From assembly GCA_948146395.1 (NCBI GenBank), contig OX411543.1, positions 64,079,534-64,143,533 on the forward strand: a stretch of DNA of 64,000 nucleotides, in the 5' to 3' direction. Origin of the DNA: Fragum whitleyi. Taxonomy: Eukaryota > Mollusca > Bivalvia > Cardiida > Cardiidae. The notes beneath the pieces are model-generated. The model was not told the origin of the DNA. It made no database searches and worked only from the letters and a program-made list of their open reading frames with translations. This document shows positions 34,819 through 46,665 of this stretch, piece after piece. Within the stretch, counting starts at the first letter, position 1. Every line of letters starts with the position of its first letter. A program made the position numbers and the translations under genes.

Positions 34819-34870
34819 CAAGCCTTGTCATGCTGAACCTGGAATATTCCTGCTTTTGATGGAGAAGTAC
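34819..34870 (+). mobile_element. MITE-H left-end fragment 14 nt past a splice donor
   Basis: CCTTGTCATGCTGAACCTGGAATATTCCTGC, lacking the TTAA and the rest of the element. It lies just after the donor at 34805. Confidence 0.65.
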
Positions 34871-35567
34871 CGTAAAAATTCTAATAGACCCCCATGATTT
34901 TTTAACCCCACCTCCTTTTCAGACATCAAAATTGACAGTTTTTTTAGTGATTTTCAGAAAGCATAAAGCCTCTTATAAACCCCCAGCCCTAACCAAATGA
35001 ATACCATGATTATTTCAACAATTACTCAATGAACATTTTTCTTGACCAAATTTCAAGCTTTTGTGTAATTTTAATGCTTAAAATAATATATTCTTTGGGA
35101 TTTTCTTTGATTTTCAGCATGTACTAGATACCCTGGGTTATTCTGAAGGCCTGTTAAGCTCAACCCTACACTAAGGTGAATTCGATTCATTCTATTCATT
35201 AATGAATCACCTTAAAATTTGATCTGGAATTTAAACTCTTCATTTTCCAGCTGTAGCCCCCTTCCTTTCTAATAGAAAAGTGTTGATTCTAATAGTGCTT
35301 ACCCTGGGGTTGTATTAGCTTTAATCATATGTAATTAAAGACCAAACTCTTTGAATTTGGACCTGTTTAAAGTTAAAGAAATGGGGAACGATCTTCTCTT
35401 GCTATTTGCAACAGATTTTGATTGTACTTAAAGCATTGGCAGACAGATAGATAGATTTTATTTAGTAAAAGATGTTGACAATACATGATAAAATGTAATT
35501 ATACATTTAGATAAAAGAAATATACTGTATTGATGCATTATAGCTATAGTAGGTTACATAAATCATG

Positions 35568-35705
35568 TCTGCCACCATACAACCTGGGTTAATGCAAAAA
35601 AGGAGATCTTGATCTCTTATTTCCATTGCGGACAGTAAAGACTTAGATCAGCCAGCAAAGATTGTGCAGTCTGATCTAAGCCTAAACACCCTGCTTTATA
35701 CTTTA
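35568..35705 (+). mobile_element. diverged MITE-H remnant
   Basis: GACTTAGATCAGCCAGCAAAG and GTGCAGTCTGATCTAAGCC form the family's inner inverted repeat; termini are not clear. Confidence 0.4.
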
Positions 35706-35726
35706 TTTATTTGTTTGGAAGGTTAC

Positions 35727-35943
35727 ATGAGCTAATCCCTGCTTTTTACGTGCCTGTGATTTCATGATTGAGAAAACATTGTGAAAAAAGAAGAAATTGC
35801 TTCTGACAAGCAATTTCTTCTTTTCCACACCATTTTCTACCCTACTGAATGTTTCTTTTTCAAATTAAGTCCACTTTAAATTCTCGTCTGCAAAACCTTT
35901 GAATTTGGACAAGTCCAAAATTTTGTAAAACAGGAAAGTGTCA
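35727..35943 (+). mobile_element. MITE-J, eroded ends
   Basis: GCTAATCCCTGCTTTTTACG to TTTTGTAAAACAGGAAAGTG with the core hairpin AGAAATTGCTT/AAGCAATTTCT intact, but both TTAACCC termini mutated. Confidence 0.78.
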
Positions 35944-36905
35944 AAAAAAAGGCATTTTGTTTGAAACTAAAACTTCCAATTCAGCAGGATAAAGGTGTAG
36001 AGATTTAGGACATGATTGTAATAAAGGACATAGTCATAAAGACGTCATACTGCTGCACTGATTATCTCTGATTGGTCCATAAAACATCAAAGGAAACAGC
36101 AGACTGCACTTTCCCTTGCATTGTAACTCATTTCTCAGTAAGGCTGTTCCAAAAATAGTCTTAAATAGCAGAAACAATGATATTTTTCTCAAATTATTTG
36201 AATTTCTGATTGATGCAGGCATTTATTCTGGTCCTCTGCTACTTATTTAGCTCTTCTTTTCCTAGAAGGGGGGGGGGGAATTTGGATCACCATGGCATTG
36301 TTGTTATGGTTAAATTAGGGATTTTTTGCAACCTCTGTTTCTGATAATGTTGTTGCACTGAAACAAAGTAGACGGGTAATTGAATTCATTATGTCTGTCA
36401 ATCTATCTTTCAATCTGTCTTTCCATCTGTAGACCTTTTTAGCTGGCCCGGGACGAAAGTCTCGGAAGAGCTATTGTCATACCCTCGGATGTTGGCGTTA
36501 GCATCAGCGTCGGTGTCGGCATCCACATTAGGTTAAAGTTTTTTATTTCTATCAATATTTATCCTAGAGGCTTTATTTTTTACAGAAACACTCATTAGGG
36601 CATAGGCTTTCATTTGAGACCAACATCCATGCGGGAATGACCTTTAGACTGTGACCTTGACCCTTTCAAAAAAACTTGAACCAAAAACTTTTAACCTAAA
36701 ACTTTAACCAAAAAAACTTTAACCTTGCTTACATTTTCTGTAAGCTTTAAACTAGAGACATCATTACTTCATATGCACACTCATTAGGTGATAGGTTTTC
36801 ACCATAGACAAAGGTCCTTGAAAATTTGACCTTGATCTTGACCCTTTGTGGATTTAGAAAAACTTTAACCAAAAATCTTTAACCAAAACTTTAACCATGC
36901 ATATA

Positions 36906-38176
36906 TTTTTAGCTCACCTGAGCACAAAGTGCTCAAGGTGAGCTTTTGGGATCGTAGAATGTCCGTCGTCCGTCGTCAGTCGTCCGTCGTCCGTCGTGCG
37001 TCGTCCACAATTTCTTTAAACATCTTCTCCTCCTAAACCAGTGGGCCAATCTTGATGAAACTTGGCAGGGATGTTCCTTGGGTCAAGCTCTACCAAAGTT
37101 GTTCAAATAAATGAAATCCACCCTTAACTTTCCCTTTACCCTTAACAAAAAGGGTGAAAATATGAAAATCTTTAAAAATCTTCTTCTCTGAAACCAGAAG
37201 GCAGACAGCTTTCATATTTGGTATGTAGCATCATCTAGTGGACCTCTACCAAATTTGTTCATATCAAGACCCTGGGGTCATATTTGGGCTTTGCCCGGGC
37301 CAAACCCTTTTTACATAGAATCAAAGAGCGAAAATCTTTAAAAATCTTCTTCTCTGGAACCAGATGGCAGACAGCCTTAATATTTGGTATGTAGCATCAC
37401 CTAGTGGGCCTCTACCAAGTTTGTTCATATCAAGACCCTGGGGTTATATTTGGGCTTCGCACGGGTGCATCCCTTTATCTCTTTTGAGCACAAAGGGTAA
37501 AAAAACGAAAATCTTCAAAAATCTTCTTCTATGAAACCAGATGGCAGACAGCTTTTATATTTGGTATGTAGCATCATCTAGTGGACCTCTTTCAAGTTTG
37601 TTCATATCAAGACCCTAGGATCATATTTGGGCTCCACCCGGGCGCAGCCCTTTTTACATAGAATCAAAGAGGGAAAATCTTTTAAAATCTTCTTTAATCG
37701 AAACCAGAGGACACACTGCCTTCATTTTTGGTATGTTTCATCATCTAGTGAGCCCCTACCAAGTTTGTTCATATCAAGACCCTTGGGTCATATTAAGGCT
37801 CCAACCGGGCGCATCCCTTTCAGCTCATCTGAGCACAATGGGTGAAAATAGGAAAACCTTCAAAAATCTTCTTCTCTGAAACCAGAAGGCAGACAGCTTT
37901 CATATTTAGTATGTAGCATCATCTTATGGACCTCTTTCAAGTTTGTTCATATCAAGACCCTGGGGTCACATTTGGGGTCCACCCGGGTGCATCCCTTTTT
38001 ACATAGAATCAAAGAGCAAAAAGGCATATCTGTCTTGCTCTTCGCTGAAAACGTTCCATGGTATTGATCTTAGGCAATCACTTCTTTTTGACATCTACCT
38101 ATCTAATTAATGTGATGTCCCAGGGGTCAAAGAGACTCAGGTGAGCGATCTAGGACCATCTTGGTCCTCTTGTTTT
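36906..38176 (+). mobile_element. HL-A element inserted into HL-E
   Basis: Complete ends: TTTTTAGCTCACCTGAGCAC at left and AGGACCATCTTGGTCCTCTTGTTTT at right. The uninterrupted sister HL-E copy reads CATATATTTTTTTAATGCTC where this copy has CATATATTTTT, the element, then TTTTAAATGCTC. The insertion therefore went into a T-run, and the empty site is visible within the same window. Confidence 0.9.
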
Positions 38177-38830
38177 AAATGCTCTAACCTAGGGACACCA
38201 TTGCTTCATAAATATACTCACCAGGTGATAGGCTTTCACCAGAGACCAAGGTCATTCACAATTTGACCTTGACCTTTACCATTTGTGGACTTAGAAAAAC
38301 TTAAACTGAAAACTTTAACCAAAAACTTTAACCTTGCTTATATTTTCTGAATGCTTAAACCTAAGGACATCATTACTTCATATACATACTCATTAGGTGA
38401 TAGGCTTTTGTGAGAGATCAAGGTCCTTGATAATTTGACCTTGACCTTTTATGAACTTAGAAATACATGTACTTAAACCGAAATTCTTTTACCAAAAACT
38501 TTAACCTTGCTTATATTTTCTGAATGCTTTAACCTAGGGACATCATTACTTCATATACATATTCACCAGATGAAAGGCTTTCACCAGAAACCAAGGGCCT
38601 TGACAATTTGACCTTGACCTTGACCTTTTATGGACTTGGAAAAAACTTAAACTGAAAAACTTTAACCAAAAATTTAACCTTGCTTATATTTTCTAAATGC
38701 TTTACTCAGGAACATTATTACTTCATACACATACTCACTAGGTGATAGGCTTCTACAGAGACCAAGGTCCTTCACAATTTGACCTTGATCTTGACCTTTT
38801 GTGGACTTAGAAAAATTTTAAAGAAAAACT
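38177..38830 (+). repeat. HL-E body array rich in TGACCTTGACCTT
   Basis: Four units of about 175 bp, each with TTTGACCTTGACCTT; the reverse complement AAGGTCAAGGTCA is an extended nuclear-receptor half-site. The same array recurs at about 48420-49200. Confidence 0.7.
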
Positions 38831-39077
38831 TCATGTTTGATACAAAGAAATTCCATTGGTAACCTCATCTGCTTGTAGGCTTTCACTCTACCCTAACCTT
38901 ATACATGCAATTAAAACAAAAAAGTTTCTATATTTCTTAATTACTACTCAAACAGATATATATCAGATCATGGACTTTAACATTGAAAGAAACCACTTTG
39001 AACTTCGGTCTTTGGTCAAGCGCTGTTTGTGACAAGCAGCTGTTTGGGCGAGCTACGTTGTAGGCGGACAACTCTTG

Positions 39078-40890
39078 TTAGCTCACCTGAGCACATCATG
39101 ATCAAGGTGAGCTATTGTGATCATTGAATGTCCGTCATCTGTCAACTGTTGTGAGTCGTGTGTCTTCTGTCGCACAGCGTCAAAAATTTAAGTGTTTACA
39201 CTCTAGGGGCCCCAAATATGATCAAATCTTCATGAAACTTGGTCAGAATGTTGGCCAATCATAAGGATTATCTCTGTCCAAAATGGGAAGGATCTATGAC
39301 ATATCACAGGAAAAGGGACCTTATTGCTGTTTTCTTGTTTACACTCTAAGACCACAAATATGGCCCAATCTTCATTAAACTTGGTCCAAATGTTGGCCAG
39401 GTCACAAGGATGAACCCTATCTTAAATGGGAAGGGTTCATGACATATGACGGGAAAAGGAGCCTTGGGAAAATTACGGAGCCTTATTGACAATTTTCTTG
39501 TTTACACACTAGAGGCCACAAATATGGCCCAATCTTTATGAAACTTGGTCAGAATGTTGGCAAAGTCACAAGGATGAATCCTTTTGAAAAGGAGAAGGAT
39601 CCATGCCATATCATGGGAAAATGGGCCTTAATGACAACTTTCTTGTCTACACTCAAACGGCAACAAATGGGATCCAATCTGCATGAAACTTGGTCAGAAT
39701 GTTTGCCAGGTAAAAAGGATGAACCCTTTGGAGAATGGGAAGGTTCCATGCTATATCATGGGAAAATGGGCCTTTATGACAAGTTCTTGTTAATGCTCTA
39801 GAGGCCACAATCATGGCCCAATCTTAATGAAACTTGCTCAGAATCTTGGCCAAGTCACAAGGATGAACCTATATTGAAAATGAAAAGGATCCATGCCAAA
39901 TCATGGGAAAAGGGGCCTAAAGGACAATTTTCTTGTCTACACTCTAGAGGCCACAAATTGGGCCCAATCTTCATGAAACTTGGTCAGAATGTTGGTCAGG
40001 TCAAAAGGAAGAACCCTATCAAAATGGGAAAGATCATTGCTATAACACTGGACAAGGATGAACCCTATTGAAATGGGAAGGATCCATTCCATATCATGTG
40101 AAATAGGGCCTTAATGACAATTTTCTTGTTTATGCTCTAGGAGCCACAAATATGGCCCAGTCTTCATGAAGCCTAGTCAGAATGTGTGCCAAGTCACAAA
40201 GATGAACCCTATTGAAAATGGGAAGGATCCATGCCATATCACAGGAAAAGGGGCCTTAATTACAATTTTCTTGTTTACACTCTAGAGGCCACATATGGCC
40301 CAATCTTCATGAAACTTGGTCAGACTGTTGGTCAGGTTGAAAGGATGATCATTGCTATAACACTGGACAAGGATGAACCCTATTGAAATGGGAAGGATCC
40401 ATTCCATATCATGTGAAATAGGGCCTTAATGACAATTTACTTGTTTATGCTCTAGGAGCCACAAATATGGCCCAGTCTTCATGAAGCCTAGTCAGAATGT
40501 GTGCCAAGTCACAAAGATGAACCCTATTGAAAATGGGAAGGATCCATGCCATATCACAGGAAAAGGGGCCTTAATTACAATTTTCTTGTTTACACTCTAG
40601 AGGCCACATATGGCCCAATCTTCATGAAACTTGGTCAGACTGTTGGTCAGGTTGAAAGGATGATCCCTATCAAAATGGAAAAGATCATTGCCATATCAAA
40701 GGACAAGGGGTCTTCATGGTAATTTTCTTGTCTACACTCTAGAGGCCACAATTTTGGCCCAAACTTCATGAAACTTTGTTTTGTGTGGAAATTATCTCCT
40801 TTATGACATCTGCCTATTAAATTGATGTGATGTCCCAGTGGTTAAAGAGATTCAGATGAGTGATCTAGGACTATCTTTGTCCTCTTGTTT
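39078..40890 (+). mobile_element. HL-A element (145-bp tandem subtype) abutting HL-E
   Basis: It starts TTAGCTCACCTGAGCACATC exactly at the T-end of the HL-E copy. The body has about ten units of about 145 bp (CTAGAGGCCACAAATATGG, ATGAAACTTGGTCAGAATG, GGGAAGGATCCATGCCATAT), including a near-identical 292-bp double unit repeated at 40030-40320 and 40350-40640. It ends AGGACTATCTTTGTCCTCTTGTTTT. Confidence 0.85.
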
Positions 40891-41398
40891 TGTTTCCAGA
40901 CCATAACTCAAGATCAAAGTGATCTAGAATCTTGAAACTTTATACAATTATTGCTCTTGACCCTTGAAAGTGCCCTGTTGTTCTTTGATCACAAAGGTCA
41001 AAGGTCAGGGTAATGAATTGAACTTCTTCCAAAAAACTGATTCCAGACATTCAATAAAGCTCTGATTGGGGTGTTAGTCTGCTATGTGACAGATCCAATT
41101 GATGCAATAGCTAATTAGCTGGGTTTTTCTAAAATATGTGAACTTTACCTCAAAGTTAAAACCATCCTATTTGGAACAAACATTCTTTGGATCCATGGAA
41201 ATAGTCACTACAGTAGGGGACAATTTATTGCTAAAGTATTACAGACATATATTTTTTCAGCCCGATCACTTCCATTAAAAATCAGTAATTATCTATAGTC
41301 AGTGACGTTTATGGGTATATTGGTAGCGTATTCCAAAGGCTCAATCAATTTTACCAGTACTGTTTTGTTGCTGGTATTTGGACATATTACAATTCAAT

Positions 41399-41468
41399 AG
41401 CTCAGCGTAAAACAGTTGTAACTGCCTAATTGTCAGTAGGTAGTTGCAACTATTTCTCTCTGAGGCAT
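41399..41468. repeat. HP-L hairpin, diverged
   Basis: AGCTCAGCGTAAAACAGTTG and CAACTATTTCTCTCTGAGGC around CTGCCTAATTGTCAGTAGG. Confidence 0.7.
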
Positions 41469-42012
41469 ACACATGGGGTAAAAAGCCAAGACAATTTTAG
41501 GTAAAGATTTCATGTTACAAAGGGAGATGCGTTGATATGAACCAGGTAGCTCATGTAGTATCTAACTGTCTTCCTTTTGAACAAGGTCACCTGTTAGACA
41601 TGCAAATTGCCAATTAAATTAACTTTATTGAGCCATTATTTCACTTTAATCTTATGTCAGATTAAATCAAAATTGACATGAAGGGTATTTAAAATGAATA
41701 TTGTTAGACAAAGCTGGGTCATTGAGCGAATCTTGAAAAATTAAAATTAAAACATTGAACATACCAAACCTGGAATATTACTGATTTGGCAGGAGATGAT
41801 TTATTCAAAGATCATCCTACTGATTTGCTTAGATCTAGTCTAATCTTAGTCTTTATAATAACTTGATTTACCTATTATACTTGAAATTTTAGAAATAAAT
41901 CTCAAAAAAAAAAAAGACTTATTCACTGTTAGTGTTACCAGTACTTTCAGTACTTTGATTTTAATGCAATTATACCACAGCTATTCAGGACAACTATTTA
42001 AATAAAACTTCA

Positions 42013-42097
42013 TTTCTAGCTCACCTGAGAACAAAGTGTTCAAGATGATTGTGATCATCTAATGTCGCTCATGCCTTGTCTGTCATCCACAATTTCA
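42013..42097 (+). mobile_element. HL-A 5' end fragment
   Basis: AGCTCACCTGAGAACAAAGTG through CATCCACAATTTC, then cut at the T-run by the next HL-A copy starting at 42098. No matching right half was recognised downstream. Confidence 0.65.
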
Positions 42098-45000
42098 TTT
42101 TTAGCTCACCTGAGCACGAAGTGCTAAAGGTGAGCTATTGGGATCATAGAATGTCCGTCGTCCGTCGTCAGTCGTGCGTCGTCTGTTGTGCGTCGTCCAC
42201 AATTTATTAAAACATCTCCTCCTCCTAAACCAGTCGGCCAATCTTGATGAAACTTGGCAGGGATGTTCCTTGGGTAAAGCTCTACCAAAGTTGTCCAAAT
42301 AAATGAAATCCACCCTTAACTTTCCCTTTACCCTTAACAAAAAGGGTGAAAATATGAAAATCTTTAGAAATCTTCTTCTCTGAAACCAGAAGGCAGACAG
42401 CTTTCATATTTGGTATGTAGCATCATCTAGTGGACCTCTACCAAGTTTGTTCATATCAAGACCCTTTGGTCATATTTAAGCTTTGCCCGGGCACAACCCT
42501 TTTTACATAGAATCAAAGAGCGAAAATCTTTAATAATCTTCTTCTCTGAAACCAGATGGCAGACAGCTTTAATATTTGGTGTGTAGCATCACCTAGTGGG
42601 CCTCTACCAAGTTTGTTCATAAGAAGATCCTTGGTTCATATTTGGGCTTTGCACGTGGGCATCCCTTTATCTCTTATGAGCACAAAGGGTAAAAAATAAA
42701 AATCTTCAAAAATCATTCTTCTATGAAACCAGAAGGCAGACAGCTTTCATATTTGGTATGTAGCATCATATAGTGGACCTCTACCAAGTTTGTTCATATC
42801 AAGACCCAAGGATCATATTTGGGCTCCACCCGGGCGCAACCCTTTTTACATAGAATCAAAGAGCGAAAATCTTTTAAAATCAGCTTAAATCAAAACCAGA
42901 GGGCACACTGCTTTCATTTTTAGCTCCACTGGCCGAAGGCCAGCAAGCTATTGTCATGCGAGGTGTCCGTTGTGCGTCCGTGCGTCAGTGCGTGCGTGCG
43001 TAAACTTTTCTTTAAAGATCTTCTCCTCCTGAACCATTGTGTGGATTTTGATGAAAATTGGCCAGAATGTTCCTTGGGTGACCCTCTTCTAAAGTTGTTC
43101 AAGAAATTTGGATTGACCCCCAAATATGGGCGTGGCAGGGCGGGGCATATTTTGACCCCAAAATCTTTGAACAACATCTCCTCCTGAACCATTGAGCCGA
43201 TTTCAATGAAACTTTACCAGAATGTTCTTTGGGTGACCCTCTTCTAAAGTTGTTCAAGAAATTTGGATTGACCCCAAATATGGGCGTGGCAGGGCGGGGC
43301 TTATTTTGACCCCGAAATCTTTGAACAATATCTCCTCCTGAACCATTAGGCCAATTTTAAAGAAACTTTACCAGAATGTTCCTTGGGTGACCCTTTTCTA
43401 AAGTTGTTCAAGAAATTTGGATTGACCCCTAAATATTGGCGTGGCAGGGCAGGGCTTATTTTGACCCCAAAATCTTTGAACGACATCTCCTCCTGAATCA
43501 TTGAGCCGATTTCAATGAAACTTTACCAGAATGTTCCTTGGGTGACCCTCTTCTAAAGTTGTTCAAGAAATTTGGATTGACCCCCAAATATGGGCGTGGC
43601 TGGGTGGGGCATATTTTGACCCCGAAATCTTTGAACGACATCTCCTCCTGAACCATTAGGCCAATTTTAAAGAAACTTTTCAGAATGTTCCTTGGGTTAC
43701 CCTCTTCAAAAGTTGTTCAAGAAATTTGGATCGACCCCCAATTATAGGAAGCAGGGCGGGGCATATTTTGACCCCAAAATCTTTGAACAACCTTTCCTCC
43801 TGAACCATTAGGCCAATTGTAATGAAACTTTACCAGAATGTTCCTAGGGTGACCCTCTTCTAAAGTTGTTCAAGAAATTTGGATTGACCCCCAAATGTGG
43901 GCGTGGCAAGGTGGGGCTTATTTTACCCCGAAATCTTTGAACCTCATCTCTTCCTGACCCATTGGGCCGATTTCAATGAAACTTTACCAGAATGTTCCTT
44001 GGGTGACCCTCTTCTAAAATTGTTCAGAAAAATTTAGATTGACCCCCAAATTTGGGCGGGGCAGGGCGGGGCTTATCTTGATCCCGAAATCTTTGAACCT
44101 CATCTCCTGAATCATTGGGCCAATTTCAATGAAACTTTATCAGAATGTTCCTTGGGTGACCCTTTTCTAAAGTTGTTCAAGAAATTTTGATTGACCCACA
44201 AATATGGGCCTTGCAGGGCAGGGTTTATTTTGACCCCAAAATCTTTGAACGACATCTCCTCCTGAACCATTGAGCCGATTTCAATGAAACTTTACCACAA
44301 TGTTCCTTGGGTGACCCTCTTCTAAAGTTGTTCAAGAAATTTAGATTGACCCCCTAATATGGGCGTGGCAGGGCGGGGCTTTTTTTGACCCAGAAATGTT
44401 TGAACCACATCTTCTCCTGAACCATTAGGCTTATTTCAATGAAACTTTACCAGAATGTTCCTTGGGTGACCCTCTTCTAAAGTTGTTCAAGAAATTTGGA
44501 TTGGATGAGATCCACTGGATCAATAAAATTCAGGTGAGGGGCTTAGGGCCATTCTGGTCCTCTTGTTTCAAAGTGATATCTATATAGTTTTCTTCCTTGT
44601 AATTTTACATATTAGTTAAATAAGTTCATTTCTTCATAAGTTAGTTTCAACTTAGAAAAAGTCAGAATTTCTTTTGAATGCTGTTAACTTTCATTACCTT
44701 CTATTTTCAATAGCTCTCTTTCAAATCTTGAGATTTTTAATCCAGTGGAGTGATACAGGCCCTCTTGTGCCTCTTGTTGGTATGTATTATCTTCTAGTGG
44801 GCCCCTACCAAATTTGTTCATATCAAGACCCTTGGGTCATATTTGGGCTCCACCCAGGAGCATCCCTTTCAGCTCATCTGAGCATGATGGGTGAAAATAG
44901 GAAAACCTTAAAAAATCTTCTTCTCTGAAACCAGAAGGCAGACAGCTTTCATATTTAGTATGTAGCATCATCTTATGGACCTCTTCCAAGTTTGTTCATA

Positions 45001-45195
45001 TCAAGACCCTGGGGTCACATTTGGGGTCCACCCGGGTGCATCCCTTTTTACATAGTATCAAAGAGCAAAAAGGCATATCTGTCTTGGTCTTCGCTGAAAA
45101 CGTTCCATGGTATTGATCTTAGGCAATTATCTTTTTTTTGACATCTGCCTATCTTATTAATGTGATGTCCCAGGGTCCATCTTGGTCCTCTTGTT
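42098..45195 (+). mobile_element. HL-A element interrupted by an HL-G copy
   Basis: The 5' end (TTTTTAGCTCACCTGAGCAC) and body run to GCACACTGCTTTCATTTTT at 42920, where AGCTCCACTGGC of HL-G begins. The HL-A body resumes at about 44778 (TTGGTATGTATTATCTTC), matching the uninterrupted CTTTCATTTTTGGTATG of other copies. It ends GTCCATCTTGGTCCTCTTGTT and has lost the 3' CAGGTGAGC segment. Confidence 0.82.
42916..44777 (+). mobile_element. HL-G element inserted into HL-A, about 150-bp tandem body
   Basis: It starts TTTTTAGCTCCACTGGCCGA with the hairpin CTGGCCGAAGGCCAG, then ATTGTCATGCGAG and a GTGCGTCAGTGCGTGCGTGC tract. About ten units of about 152 bp follow (CTCCTCCTGAACCATTG, ACCAGAATGTTCCTTGGGTG, TATGGGCGTGGCAGGGCGGG). 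At 44531-44568 it has TTCAGGTGAGGGGCTTAGGGCCATTCTGGTCCTCTTGTTT, a 3' end of HL type. The rest (44569-44777) is unique sequence ending in a second CCTCTTGTT. Confidence 0.78.
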
Positions 45196-46022
45196 ACACC
45201 TTCTCCTCCTAAACAAGTGGGCCAATCTTGATGAAACTTGGCAGGGATGTTTCTTGGGTCAAGCTCTAACAAAGTTGTTGAAAAAAATGAAATCCACCCT
45301 TAACTTTCCCTTTACCCTAAACAAAAAAGGATGAAAAATGGGAAAATCTTCAAAAAAATTGTTTCTGAAACCAGATGGCAGACAGCTTTCATATTTGGTA
45401 TGTAGCATCATCAAGTGGACCTCTACCAAATTTGTTCATATCAAGACCCAGGGGTCATATTTGGGCTTTGCCTGGGCGCATCCCTTTTAGCTCCTCTGAG
45501 CACAAAGGATAAAAATAGGAAAATCTTTAGAAATCTTCTTCTCTGAAACCATTGGACACACAGCTTTCATATTTGGTATGTAGCAACATAAAGTGGACCT
45601 CTACCAAGTTTGTTCATATCAAGACCCAGGGGTCATATTTGGGCTTTGCCTGGGCACATCCCTTTAAGCTGTTCTGAGCACAAAGGATAAAAATAGGAAA
45701 ATCTTTAGAAATCTTCTTCTCTGTAACCAGACGGCAGGCAGCTTTCATATTTAGTATGTAGCATCATCTATTGGACCTCTACAAAGTTTGTTCATATCAA
45801 GACCCTGGGGTCACATTTGGACTCCACCTTGGTGCATCCCTTTTCACATAGAATAAAAAAGCAAAAAGGCATATCCTTCTTGCTATTGGCTGAAAACATT
45901 CCATGGTTTTGATCTTAATTACAAATTATTTCCATGTTTAAATCTGCCTATTTAATTAAAGTGATGTCCAAGAGGTCAAAGAGCCTCAGGTGAGGGATCT
46001 AGGACAACTATGGTCCTCTTGT
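45196..46022 (+). mobile_element. HL-A element lacking its 5' end, tandem to the previous copy
   Basis: The body begins CTTCTCCTCCTAAACAAGTG immediately after the preceding copy's CTCTTGTT and ends CTCAGGTGAGGGATCTAGGACAACTATGGTCCTCTTGTTC. The head-to-tail arrangement without an intervening 5' hairpin suggests recombination between tandem copies. Confidence 0.7.
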
Positions 46023-46665
46023 TCACACTATTTCAAAATATTTTAAATGGCAAAGATCGTTATCTCAAAATGTGTATTAAAGTGCCATTGTTTCTGTAGA
46101 TCAGAGGTCAAGGTCAAAGTTTGACATAGTTCCTGTGAAACTGTTCAAGTTATGAGACATAAATGATACTATAAGACCATTGCATGCAGATGCAAACACT
46201 CCTGACCTGCAGCTTTGATGGATAGGGATAAATTCTAAGTAAAAAAAGAAACATAATTCCTACAAAAATGCTAATGAAACCCCTCTGTTAACCTTTGTTT
46301 TTAGCTCACCTGGGCAGGAAGTGCTCAAGGTGAGCTTTTGTGGTGGAGCGATGTCCGTTGTGTGTCATGCGTCGTGTGTCATCAACATTTACCTTGTAGA
46401 CACTCTAGAGGCCAGATTTTTGGCCTGATCAACCTGAAATTTGTTCAGGATGATTGTCTTGATGAAATCTGGCTCAAGTTCGAAATTGGGTCAAGTTGGG
46501 TCAAAAATGGGGTCACAGGGTCAAATCTTATAAAAAAAATTGTAGCCTTAGAAGCCATCTTTTTTGCTCAATCAACTTGAAATTTGAAAGAGTGATTGTC
46601 TTAATGAAATTTAGCTCAAGTGCAAAATTGGGTCAAATGGGGTCGAAAATGAGGTCACAGGGTCA

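Larger units (their letters stand above)
36434..39079 (+). mobile_element. HL-E element, interrupted by an HL-A copy at 36906-38176
   Basis: It starts TTTTTAGCTGGCCCGGGACG with the hairpin GGGACGAAAGTCTC..GAGCT, then ATTGTCAT and a GGCGTTAGCATCAGCGTCGG tract. The body is about 175-bp units with AACCTAGGGACATCATTAC, GGTGATAGGCTTTCACCAGA and TTTGACCTTGACCTTTA. The 3' end has GGGCGAGCT (complement of AGCTCGCCC), a GTTGT..GGACAAC hairpin, and TCTTGTT. Removing the HL-A insertion restores continuity with the copy at 48057. Confidence 0.85.
36385..41098 (+). mobile_element. HL-I element split by HL-E, HL-A and HL-A insertions
   Basis: The left part (36385-36433) ends TCCATCTGTAGACCTTTT. The right part resumes at about 40890 with TGTTTCCAGACCATAACTCA and runs to GTGTTAGTCTGCTATGTGAC. 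The intact copy at 28162 reads GTAGACCTTTTCGTTTCCAG across this junction, so 4.45 kb of other elements was inserted at its TTTT. Confidence 0.8.

Noticed and set aside
36385..41098. CRISPR-like array from the 145-bp and 175-bp periodic units
   Set aside because: Units are long, contiguous and diverged along their whole length, with no short repeat/spacer pattern; they are tandem cores of mobile elements in an animal genome.
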